NCBI GenBank assembly: GCA_020636915.1
Contig: JACJWV010000022.1
Span: forward strand, 1 to 50,982
Direction: 5' to 3'
Length of the DNA: 50,982 nt
Source of the DNA: Nocardioides sp.
Lineage (GTDB): Bacteria; Actinomycetota; Actinomycetes; Propionibacteriales; Nocardioidaceae
How positions within the stretch are numbered: position 1 is the stretch's first letter; each line of letters begins with the position of its first letter. This document shows, piece after piece, positions 38,725-50,597 of this stretch. The notes beneath the pieces are model-generated. The model had not been told where the DNA came from, ran no database searches, and was given only the letters and a program-made list of their open reading frames with translations. The position numbers were made by a program, and so were the translations under genes.

Positions 38725-40133
38725 CGACCGTTCCCCGCCTCGCACGCGCGCTCGTCGCGCTGGTCGCCGGCGCGCTGCTGCTGACCGGGTGCGACTTCGA
38801 CGTCTACAAGCTCCCGCTGCCCGGCGGCACCAGTGTGGACGACCCGATCACGGTCAAGGCGGAGTTCGCCGACGTCCTCGACCTGGTCCCGAAGTCGACC
38901 GTGAAGATCAACGACGTCAGCGTCGGCCAGATCACCGACGTCTCCCTGGACGGTCGCCACGCGGTCGTGACGATGGAGATCCCGAAGGACACCGACCTGC
39001 CGGACAACGCGGTCGCCGAGATCCGGCAGACCAGCCTGCTGGGGGAGAAGTTCGTCCAGCTCAGCCCGCCGCCGTCCGGGGCCTCGGACGACCCGCTGGG
39101 CGACGGTGACGTCATCCCGCTCGACCGGACCGGGCGCAACCCGGAGGTCGAGGAGGTGCTCGGTGCCCTGAGCCTGCTGCTCAACGGCGGTGGAGTGGCG
39201 CAGCTGAAGACGATCGCGACCGAGCTCAACAAGGTGTTCGAGGGCCGCGAGGACGTCGCCCGGTCGGTGCTCGACCAGATCCGCACGTTCGTCGCCCAGC
39301 TCGACGAGAACAAGCAGGACATCGTCCACGCGATCGACTCCCTCAACAACCTCGCCGTGTCCGTGCGCCAGCAGGAGGGCTCGATCGACGCGGCCCTGGA
39401 GGAGCTGCCCAGCGCGCTGACCTCGCTGGACCAGCAGCGCGCCGACCTGGTCAAGATGCTCAAGTCCCTCGACCGGCTCGGTGCGGTCGGCGTCCGGGTG
39501 ATCCAGGCGTCGAAGGCCGGCACGATCGAGACGCTGCGTCAGCTGAACCCGGTCCTGACCGAGCTGGGCAACTCCGGCGACGCGTTCGTGAAGTCGTTCA
39601 ACGTCTTCCTCACCTACCCCTTCGTCGACGAGGTCGTCGGCCGTGACCCGCAGGTCGCGCGCAACCTCCACATGGGCGACTACACCAACCTGTCCATCAG
39701 GCTGAACCTCGACCTGACCGGCGGCATCACCGGCGCACCGACCGAGCTGCCGACGCTCCTGCCGAGCGACCTGGACCCGACCGTCCTGGTCGACCAGGTC
39801 ACCAAGTGCCTGCGCAGCGGCTCGCTCACGAGCAAGGCCTGCACGAAGCTCCTCCAGAGTGCCCAGGGCCTGGCCCAGCTCAAGGAGGCGTGCCTGAAGA
39901 AGAAGAACGAGAAGACCGTGGTCTGCCGGGCCCTCAACCAGGTGCCCGGGCTGCCGGCCGCGCCCGGCGGGCTGCCGACCGACCTGACGTCGTCCCTCGG
40001 CGGTCTGCTCGGCCTCGGCCGGACCGGCGTCGGACCGACCCGGCAGGCGCACGGGCCGACCATGGGGCAGCTCAGTCGGGTCTTCGACCCTGCGCTGGTG
40101 CGGCTCCTCGTCCCGGGGATGGTGACCCGGTGA
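38721..40133 (+). CDS. mceE: Mce family lipoprotein, MceE position
   Basis: A 470-residue Mce protein that is a lipoprotein: signal peptide LARALVALVAGALLLTGC with the lipobox LTGC (Cys24), so it is membrane-anchored by lipid rather than by a helix, as for MceE/LprK in mycobacteria. The MCE domain (LVPKSTVKINDVSVGQITDV, RQTSLLGEKFVQL) is followed by helices (IRTFVAQLDENKQDIVHAID) and a Cys- and Pro-rich tail. It overlaps neighbours by 4 nt. Confidence 0.93.
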   Translation: MTTVPRLARALVALVAGALLLTGCDFDVYKLPLPGGTSVDDPITVKAEFADVLDLVPKSTVKINDVSVGQITDVSLDGRHAVVTMEIPKDTDLPDNAVAEIRQTSLLGEKFVQLSPPPSGASDDPLGDGDVIPLDRTGRNPEVEEVLGALSLLLNGGGVAQLKTIATELNKVFEGREDVARSVLDQIRTFVAQLDENKQDIVHAIDSLNNLAVSVRQQEGSIDAALEELPSALTSLDQQRADLVKMLKSLDRLGAVGVRVIQASKAGTIETLRQLNPVLTELGNSGDAFVKSFNVFLTYPFVDEVVGRDPQVARNLHMGDYTNLSIRLNLDLTGGITGAPTELPTLLPSDLDPTVLVDQVTKCLRSGSLTSKACTKLLQSAQGLAQLKEACLKKKNEKTVVCRALNQVPGLPAAPGGLPTDLTSSLGGLLGLGRTGVGPTRQAHGPTMGQLSRVFDPALVRLLVPGMVTR

Positions 40134-41404
40134 TCACCCGCCGCACTCGCATCCAGCTGCTCGTCTTCGTCGTGATCACGCTGCTCGGCGTGAGCTACGT
40201 CGGGGCGCGCTACGCCCGCCTGGACCGGCTCGTCCTGGACGACCACTACACCGTCGTCGCCCACTTCGCCGACTCCGGCGGCATCTTCGCCGGCGGCGAG
40301 GTCTCCTACCGCGGCGTGCAGGTCGGCCGGGTCGGCAAGCTCGAGGTCACCGACGGGGGCGTGGACGTGCTCCTGGACATCGACAACGGCTACGACGACA
40401 TCCCCGCCGACGCCCTGGCGGTGGTCGGCAACCGCTCGGCGGTCGGCGAGCAGTACGTCGAGCTGCAGCCGCAGACCGACAGCGCGCCGTACCTGCAGGA
40501 CGGCTCCCAGATCGCCCGGGACGACACGCGCACCCCGATCGCGACGCAGAAGCTCCTCGGCGACATCTCCGACACCGTCGAGTCGGTCGACAAGCAGGCG
40601 CTCCGCACGACGGTCGGCGAGCTCGGCCAGGCCTTCGGCGGGACCGGCAAGGACCTGCAGCGGATCATCGACACCGGCAACGCCTTCATCAGGGAGGCCA
40701 ACGCCAACTTCGACACCACGACGGCCCTGATCCGCGACAGCAACACGGTGCTGCGGGGCCAGGTGGACTCCGCGAGCGCGATCCGGAGCTTCGCCCGCGA
40801 CCTGAGCCTGTTCACCGGCACGCTCGCCGGATCGGACGCCGACGTGCGGCGGCTCATCGACAACGGCTCCGCGACCGCGAACCAGCTGCGGACCTTCCTC
40901 GAGGACAACCGGGTCGACCTGGGGCAGCTGATCAACAACGCGGTGACGACCGGTGACGTGATCGTCAAGCACCTGCCGGGCATCGCGCAGATCCTGGTGA
41001 TCTACCCCTACGTGGTGGAGGGCGGGTTCACCGTCGTCTCGAAGTCCCCGGACACCGGGCTCTACGACGCGCACTTCGGCCTGATCATCACCGACAACCC
41101 GGTCTGCCACCACGGCTACGAGGGCACCGACACCCGGCCGCCGCAGGACGGGTCGAACCGGCCGATGAACGTCAACGCCGGCTGCCGGGAGCCCGCCGTC
41201 CAGAGCAACCCGCGGGGACCGCAGAACCTGTCCAGAACAGCTGCCGCCTATCGGGCTCCGGTGGCTTCGTTCGACCCCGAAGTGGGCAAGGTGCGGTGGG
41301 GCGCTCGGGTCGACCCCCCGCTGGCCCAGCCGGGCACCTTGGCACCGCGAGCGTTTGGAGAGGACTCATGGAAGTGGCTGTTGCTCCAGCCCCTGACCCC
41401 GTGA
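40130..41404 (+). CDS. mceF: Mce family protein, MceF position
   Basis: A 424-residue Mce protein with an N-terminal helix (IQLLVFVVITLLGVSYVG), the MCE domain (SGGIFAGGEVSYRGVQVGRV, then VVGNRSAVGEQYVELQP) and helical C-terminal half. Two cysteines are in NPVCHHGYEG and VNAGCREP. The GTG start overlaps the mceE stop (GTGA). The last 37 bp overlap the next gene in another frame, so the extreme C-terminus (WKWLLLQPLTP) and the N-terminus of the next protein share DNA. Confidence 0.92.
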   Translation: MITRRTRIQLLVFVVITLLGVSYVGARYARLDRLVLDDHYTVVAHFADSGGIFAGGEVSYRGVQVGRVGKLEVTDGGVDVLLDIDNGYDDIPADALAVVGNRSAVGEQYVELQPQTDSAPYLQDGSQIARDDTRTPIATQKLLGDISDTVESVDKQALRTTVGELGQAFGGTGKDLQRIIDTGNAFIREANANFDTTTALIRDSNTVLRGQVDSASAIRSFARDLSLFTGTLAGSDADVRRLIDNGSATANQLRTFLEDNRVDLGQLINNAVTTGDVIVKHLPGIAQILVIYPYVVEGGFTVVSKSPDTGLYDAHFGLIITDNPVCHHGYEGTDTRPPQDGSNRPMNVNAGCREPAVQSNPRGPQNLSRTAAAYRAPVASFDPEVGKVRWGARVDPPLAQPGTLAPRAFGEDSWKWLLLQPLTP

Positions 41405-41982
41405 TCGACACGGGCGACCCCGCGAGGGGCCGCTCGGCCCCCTTCCGTCTCGCGCTGCTGGTCGTCCTGGTCGTCCTGCTGCTCGTCTCCGCCGGCGTCC
41501 TGGTCTGGCTGCTCGCCGACCGACGGGGCACCGCCGACACGCAGCAGGCCGAGCGGGAGAAGGTGATGTCCCAGACCGAGCAGTTCGTGCTCCGGCTCAA
41601 CACCTACGGCCCCGATGACCTCGACGACCAGGGCCACCTGAGCGCCTACCAGGACCAGGTCGACGAGGTGATCACCCCGAAGTTCGCCAGCGACTTCGAG
41701 TCCTCCGGCCTCCCGATCGCCGAGCAGACCGTCAAGCAGGCCGGCTATGGCCGGAGCGCGGAGGTCTTCGGGGTGGGCGTGCAGTCCATCGACAGCGACT
41801 CGGCCGTCGCGATCGTCGCCGGCGGACTGACCAGCAGCTACCCCGACCCGAAGCACCCCGACGACAGCGCCCGTCGCACCTCGGGGCCGGAGGACGTCCT
41901 GCGCTGGGAGGTCGACCTGGTCAAGACCGACGGGTCGTGGCTGGTCGACGGCTACTCGCCGGTGACAGGAGGCCAGGGATGA
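41368..41982 (+). CDS. Mce-associated membrane protein
   Basis: A 204-residue protein with one N-terminal helix (ALLVVLVVLLLVSAGVLVWL, about residues 29-48) and an extracytoplasmic domain of the Mce-associated (Mas/Mam) type: a helical KVMSQTEQFVLRLNTYG segment, then an NTF2-like beta sheet ending LRWEVDLVKTDGSWLVDGYS. In mycobacteria such proteins stabilise Mce complexes. GGAGAGGA precedes the ATG at 41368. It overlaps mceF by 37 bp and the next gene by 4 nt. Confidence 0.85.
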   Translation: MEVAVAPAPDPVIDTGDPARGRSAPFRLALLVVLVVLLLVSAGVLVWLLADRRGTADTQQAEREKVMSQTEQFVLRLNTYGPDDLDDQGHLSAYQDQVDEVITPKFASDFESSGLPIAEQTVKQAGYGRSAEVFGVGVQSIDSDSAVAIVAGGLTSSYPDPKHPDDSARRTSGPEDVLRWEVDLVKTDGSWLVDGYSPVTGGQG

Positions 41983-42773
41983 TGACGACCGCGCCCAGCT
42001 GGTACGACCTCCTCGACGTCGAGCCCGACGCGTCCGCGGACGAGGTCCGGGCGGCGTGGCGCGCCAAGATCGCCGAGCTGGACCCGACCGACCGCCGCTT
42101 CGCACGGCTCAACCAGGCCGCCGAGGTCCTCCTCGACCCCGCGCGACGGGCGGCGTACGACGCGGAGCTCGACGCGGAGGCCGCCGCGTCCCGGCAGCCC
42201 GAGCCGGACCCGGCCCTCGACCCGACCACCCGTGCCGAGCCGGTGGAGCCCCCGTCCGAGGGGTCCCGTCCCGCCGGCCCCGCTGTTCGGCGCATGGTGC
42301 CCGCCTGGCTGCTCATCGGCCTGGCGGTCGCCGTCCTGGTCGTCGCCGGTGCGGCCGCGTGGCTCGACGTCACCCAACCGTCCGACCGGTCCGTCGAGAA
42401 CGCGACCGCGGCGGCCCAGTCGGCGGCCGAGCGGGCGGTGGTGCCGGTCCTGTCCTACGACGCCCGGCACCTCGACGAGTCCAAGGCGGCCGCCGAGCAG
42501 TACCTCACCGGCGACTACCGCACCGAGTACGACAAGATCTTCGACGGCATCATCCGGCAGAACGCTCCCTCGACGGGCACCGTGGTGAAGGCCCAGCTGG
42601 TCCGGTCCGGGATCGTCCGGTCCGGGGACGACCGGGTGCAGGTGTTCCTGCTGGTGAACCAGACCCGCACCAACAAGACCGACAAGCAGCCCCAGATCTA
42701 CAAGAACTGGGTGACGATGACGATGGAGAAGGTCGGCGGCGACTGGCTCGTCTCGGGCATGAGCACCGACTGA
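41979..42773 (+). CDS. J-like-domain/Mce-associated membrane protein fusion
   Basis: A 264-residue protein. Residues about 7-65 read as a DnaJ-like domain (SWYDLLDVEPDASADEVRAA, then FARLNQAAEVLLDPARRAAY), but the HPD tripeptide that activates Hsp70 is missing: the loop reads AELDPTDRRF. A Pro/Glu-rich linker, one membrane helix (AWLLIGLAVAVLVVAGAAAW, about residue 108) and a Mce-associated extracytoplasmic domain follow (SYDARHLDESKAAAEQYLTG, ending VGGDWLVSGMSTD). The J-like part would be cytoplasmic, near the ATPase. It is the last gene of the operon, coupled by an ATGA overlap. Confidence 0.85.
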   Translation: MMTTAPSWYDLLDVEPDASADEVRAAWRAKIAELDPTDRRFARLNQAAEVLLDPARRAAYDAELDAEAAASRQPEPDPALDPTTRAEPVEPPSEGSRPAGPAVRRMVPAWLLIGLAVAVLVVAGAAAWLDVTQPSDRSVENATAAAQSAAERAVVPVLSYDARHLDESKAAAEQYLTGDYRTEYDKIFDGIIRQNAPSTGTVVKAQLVRSGIVRSGDDRVQVFLLVNQTRTNKTDKQPQIYKNWVTMTMEKVGGDWLVSGMSTD

Positions 42774-42775
42774 CC

Positions 42776-42793
42776 CGCACTCCGCGGGGTGCG
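42776..42793 (+). terminator. Short hairpin after the mce operon
   Basis: CGCACTCC (42776-42783) pairs with GGGGTGCG (42786-42793) with one wobble; about seven pairs can form. It begins 2 nt after the last mce-operon stop and has no T tract. Confidence 0.45.
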
Positions 42794-42821
42794 CCCGTCC
42801 CCAGCCGGCCGGCCGTGTCGC

Positions 42822-42903
42822 TTGACCGCGGGCGGATCGACGTTCATGATCGTCGGCAGCAGGTTTCACCGGGTTTGTGAGGCATGCCTTCATGCGGTAG
42901 GGT
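42822..42903 (+). promoter_or_regulatory. Two possible rpoB promoters
   Basis: Candidate 1: TTGACC (42822-42827), a 17-nt spacer and CATGAT (42845-42850). Candidate 2: TTGTGA (42875-42880), a 17-nt spacer and TAGGGT (42898-42903). Both would leave a leader of about 95 to 150 nt before rpoB. Tandem promoters here would be in keeping with rpoB in other actinobacteria. Confidence 0.5.
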
Positions 42904-43005
42904 GAGAACTTGCGTCTGCCCTCAAATGCTCGTCGGCCTGCCCGGTGGCTGACTATGTGGTGGGTCGACGCCTGACTCGAAGAGCGATTCGTCGAAGGAC
43001 ACCTC

Positions 43006-46000
43006 TTGGCCGCGCGCACCACCTCTGGCATGTCCACCTCTCAGGGCAACCGCCGCATCTCTTTCGCAAAGATCACCGAGCCCCTCGAGCTCCCGCAGCT
43101 CCTCTCCCTCCAGACCGACAGCTTCGACTGGCTGGTCGGCAACGAGAAGTGGCAGGCCGCCGTCGAGCGCCGCCGCAGCGAGGGTGAGGACGTCTCCAGC
43201 AAGTCCGGTCTCCAGGAGATCTTCGAGGAGATCTCCCCGATCGAGGACTTCTCGGAGACGATGTCGCTGTCGTTCGAGAACCCGGTCTTCTACGACCCGA
43301 AGTACACGGTCGACGAGTGCAAGGAGAAGGACTTCACCTACTCCGCTCCGCTCTACGTCTCCGCGGAGTTCACCAACAACGACACCGGCGAGATCAAGGG
43401 CCAGACGGTCTTCATGGGCGACTTCCCGCTCATGACCGACAAGGGCACCTTCATCATCAACGGCACCGAGCGCGTCGTCGTCTCGCAGCTGGTCCGGTCC
43501 CCGGGTGTCTATTTCGAGCGGGCCGCCGACAAGACCTCCGACAAGGACATCTACACCGCGAAGCTCATCCCGAGCCGCGGTGCCTGGCTGGAGTTCGAGA
43601 TCGACAAGCGCGACATGGTCGGCGTGCGGCTGGACCGCAAGCGCAAGCAGAACGTCACCGTGCTGCTCAAGGCCCTCGGCTGGACCAACGAGCAGATCCG
43701 CGAGGAGTTCGGCGAGTTCGAGTCGATGATGCTCACCCTGGAGAAGGACCACACCCAGAACCAGGACGAGGCGCTGCTCGACATCTACCGCAAGCTGCGC
43801 CCGGGCGAGCCGCCGACGCGCGAGGCCGCGCAGACGCTGCTCAACAACTACTACTTCAACCCCAAGCGCTACGACCTGGCGAAGGTCGGCCGCTACAAGA
43901 TCAACAAGAAGCTGGGCCTGGTCGAGGCGTTCGACCAGCAGACGCTGACCATCGACGACATCGTCGCGGCGATCAGGTACATCGTCGCGCTGCACGACGG
44001 CCGCACCGAGGTCGAGGCGCCGCAGGGCACCCTGGAGATCTCGGCCGACGACATCGACCACTTCGGCAACCGCCGGATGCGCACGGTCGGCGAGCTGATC
44101 CAGAACCAGCTCCGCACCGGTCTGGCGCGCATGGAGCGGGTGGTCCGCGAGCGGATGACGACCCAGGACGTCGAGGCGATCACGCCGCAGTCCCTGATCA
44201 ACATCCGTCCGGTCGTGGCGGCGCTGAAGGAGTTCTTCGGCACCTCCCAGCTCTCCCAGTTCATGGACCAGACCAACCCGATCGCGGGCCTGACGCACAA
44301 GCGTCGTCTCTCCGCGCTCGGTCCCGGTGGTCTGTCCCGCGACCGCGCCGGCATGGAGGTCCGCGACGTCCACCCGTCGCACTACGGCCGCATGTGCCCG
44401 ATCGAGACCCCGGAAGGCCCGAACATCGGCCTGATCGGTTCGCTCGCGTCGTTCGGTCGCATCAACCCCTTCGGGTTCGTCGAGACGCCCTACCGCCGCG
44501 TGGAGAAGGGCCGGGTCACCGACCAGGTCGACTACCTCACTGCGGACGACGAGGACCGCTTCGTGATCGCCCAGGCGAACGCGCCGCTGGACGACAAGGG
44601 CCGCTTCGTCGAGGAGCGCGTGCTGGTCCGCCAGCGCGACGGAGAGGTCTCCGAGATCCTCGCGGAGGAGGTGGACTACATGGACGTCTCCCCGCGCCAG
44701 ATGGTGTCGGTCGCGACGGCCCTGATCCCCTTCCTCGAGCACGACGACGCCAACCGTGCGCTCATGGGTGCCAACATGCAGCGCCAGGCCGTGCCGCTCA
44801 TCAAGAGCGACGCGCCGCTGGTCGGCACCGGCATCGAGTACCGCGCTGCGGTCGACGCCGGTGACGTCGTGGTGGCCACCGCGGCCGGTGTGGTCAAGGA
44901 CGTCTCGGCCGACGTGGTCGAGACGATGAACGACGACGGCACCTACTCGACGTACAAGCTGGCGAAGTTCCGTCGGTCCAACCAGGGCACCTGCATCAAC
45001 CAGCGTCCGCTGGTCGCCGAGGGTGACCGGGTCGAGGTCGGCAGCCCGATCGCCGACGGTCCGTGCACCGACGACGCCGAGATGGCGCTCGGCACCAACC
45101 TGCTCGTGGCGTTCATGCCGTGGCAGGGGCACAACTACGAGGACGCGATCATCCTCAGCCAGCGCCTGGTGCAGGAGGACGTCCTCACCTCGATCCACAT
45201 CGAGGAGCACGAGGTCGACGCTCGTGACACCAAGCTCGGCCCCGAGGAGATCACCCGGGACATCCCGAACGTCTCCGAGGAGATGCTGGCCGACCTCGAC
45301 GAGCGCGGCATCATCCGCATCGGCGCGGAGGTCACCACCGGTGACGTGCTGGTCGGCAAGGTGACGCCGAAGGGCGAGACCGAGCTGACCCCCGAGGAGC
45401 GGCTGCTCCGCGCGATCTTCGGTGAGAAGGCGCGCGAGGTCCGCGACACCTCGATGAAGGTGCCGCACGGTGAGTCCGGCACGGTCATCGGCGTGCGGGT
45501 GTTCGACCGCGAGGACGGCGACGAGCTGCCTCCGGGCGTGAACCAGCTGGTCCGGGTCTACGTCGCCCAGAAGCGGAAGATCTCGGTGGGCGACAAGCTC
45601 GCCGGCCGCCACGGCAACAAGGGCGTCATCGCGAAGATCCTGCCGATCGAGGACATGCCGTTCATGGAGGACGGCACCCCGGTCGACGTGATCCTCAACC
45701 CGCTGGGTGTCCCGCGACGGATGAACATCGGCCAGATCCTCGAGCTGCACCTGGGCTGGCTGGCCAAGCAGGGCTGGGACCTCGACCTGCACGGCGACAA
45801 GTCGGACGCCGACTGGAAGCAGCGGCTGATCAAGATCCACGCCGACAAGGCGGCGCCGGGCACCAAGGTCGCGACCCCGGTCTTCGACGGTGCCCGCGAG
45901 GACGAGATCACCGGTCTGCTCGGGTCGACGATCCCCACCCGCGACGGCGTGCGGATGATCGACAACACCGGCAAGGCGGACCTGTTCGACGGTCGCTCCG

Positions 46001-46485
46001 GCGAGCCGTTCCCGGAGCCGGTCTCGGTGGGCTACATGTACATCCTGAAGCTGCACCACCTCGTGGACGACAAGATCCACGCGCGCAGCACCGGCCCCTA
46101 CTCGATGATCACGCAGCAGCCGCTGGGCGGTAAGGCCCAGTTCGGCGGTCAGCGGTTCGGCGAGATGGAGGTCTGGGCGATGGAGGCGTACGGCGCCGCC
46201 TACGCCCTGCAGGAGCTGCTCACGATCAAGTCCGACGACGTGCCCGGTCGCGTCAAGGTCTACGAGGCCATCGTGAAGGGCGAGAACATCCCCGACTCCG
46301 GTATCCCCGAGTCGTTCAAGGTCCTCGTCAAGGAGATGCAGTCGCTCTGCCTCAACGTGGAGGTGCTGTCCCAGGACGGCTCCACCATCGAGATGCGCGA
46401 CGCGGAGGAGGACGTCTTCCGCGCCGCCGAGGAGCTCGGCATCGACCTGTCGCGCCGCGAGCCCAGCTCGGTCGAAGAGGTCTGA
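43006..46485 (+). CDS. rpoB: DNA-directed RNA polymerase subunit beta
   Basis: A 1159-residue beta subunit. The TTG start (TTGGCCGCGCGC) with GAAGGA 7 nt upstream matches the usual rpoB start in this group. The rifampicin region (about residues 411-447) reads GTSQLSQFMDQTNPIAG, then THKRRLSALGPGG: the Asp, His and Ser positions commonly mutated in resistance are wild-type. The active-site parts GRMCPIETPEGPNIGLIGSL, YEDAIILSQRLV, KLAGRHGNKGV and the C-terminal GGKAQFGGQRFGEMEVWAME are intact. No intein or insertion is seen. Confidence 0.99.
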   Translation: MAARTTSGMSTSQGNRRISFAKITEPLELPQLLSLQTDSFDWLVGNEKWQAAVERRRSEGEDVSSKSGLQEIFEEISPIEDFSETMSLSFENPVFYDPKYTVDECKEKDFTYSAPLYVSAEFTNNDTGEIKGQTVFMGDFPLMTDKGTFIINGTERVVVSQLVRSPGVYFERAADKTSDKDIYTAKLIPSRGAWLEFEIDKRDMVGVRLDRKRKQNVTVLLKALGWTNEQIREEFGEFESMMLTLEKDHTQNQDEALLDIYRKLRPGEPPTREAAQTLLNNYYFNPKRYDLAKVGRYKINKKLGLVEAFDQQTLTIDDIVAAIRYIVALHDGRTEVEAPQGTLEISADDIDHFGNRRMRTVGELIQNQLRTGLARMERVVRERMTTQDVEAITPQSLINIRPVVAALKEFFGTSQLSQFMDQTNPIAGLTHKRRLSALGPGGLSRDRAGMEVRDVHPSHYGRMCPIETPEGPNIGLIGSLASFGRINPFGFVETPYRRVEKGRVTDQVDYLTADDEDRFVIAQANAPLDDKGRFVEERVLVRQRDGEVSEILAEEVDYMDVSPRQMVSVATALIPFLEHDDANRALMGANMQRQAVPLIKSDAPLVGTGIEYRAAVDAGDVVVATAAGVVKDVSADVVETMNDDGTYSTYKLAKFRRSNQGTCINQRPLVAEGDRVEVGSPIADGPCTDDAEMALGTNLLVAFMPWQGHNYEDAIILSQRLVQEDVLTSIHIEEHEVDARDTKLGPEEITRDIPNVSEEMLADLDERGIIRIGAEVTTGDVLVGKVTPKGETELTPEERLLRAIFGEKAREVRDTSMKVPHGESGTVIGVRVFDREDGDELPPGVNQLVRVYVAQKRKISVGDKLAGRHGNKGVIAKILPIEDMPFMEDGTPVDVILNPLGVPRRMNIGQILELHLGWLAKQGWDLDLHGDKSDADWKQRLIKIHADKAAPGTKVATPVFDGAREDEITGLLGSTIPTRDGVRMIDNTGKADLFDGRSGEPFPEPVSVGYMYILKLHHLVDDKIHARSTGPYSMITQQPLGGKAQFGGQRFGEMEVWAMEAYGAAYALQELLTIKSDDVPGRVKVYEAIVKGENIPDSGIPESFKVLVKEMQSLCLNVEVLSQDGSTIEMRDAEEDVFRAAEELGIDLSRREPSSVEEV

Positions 46486-46488
46486 CCA

Positions 46489-46577
46489 CCCCACGAAGTC
46501 TTCATCGCTTCGCTCGAAAACTTCGCGGGGACCCCGGTCCTGTGGTCACCGCCCCAGGGCCGGGGAAACCCGGGGTC
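46489..46577 (+). promoter_or_regulatory. Hairpin cluster between rpoB and rpoC
   Basis: CCCCACGAAGT (46489-46499) pairs with ACTTCGCGGGG (46520-46530), one mismatch. Next, GACCCCGG (46530-46537) is perfectly complementary to CCGGGGTC (46570-46577), which competes with a small CCGGG-GAAA-CCCGG tetraloop hairpin (46560-46573). These may be RNA-processing or partial-termination sites setting the rpoB/rpoC ratio. Confidence 0.45.
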
Positions 46578-46629
46578 AGTCAGTCAACAACTTTGAATTC
46601 CTAGAACTACCCGAAGGGTTGCAGCCATC

Positions 46630-50529
<3,900 letters not shown>

Positions 50530-50561
50530 GGTCGGACCAGAGCTGAGCTGATCGCTCTCTC

Positions 50562-50597
50562 GAAGGCCCCATCGCCCTGCTGGGCGGTGGGGTCTTC
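50562..50597 (+). terminator. Terminator of rpoB-rpoC
   Basis: GAAGGCCCCATCGCCC (50562-50577) pairs along its whole length with GGGCGGTGGGGTCTTC (50582-50597), two wobbles, around a TGCT loop. It begins 32 nt after the rpoC stop. Confidence 0.85.

Noticed and set aside
42922..46494. A 1190-codon open frame on the minus strand opposite rpoB
   Set aside because: Same antisense effect; no domain and composition of a shadow frame.
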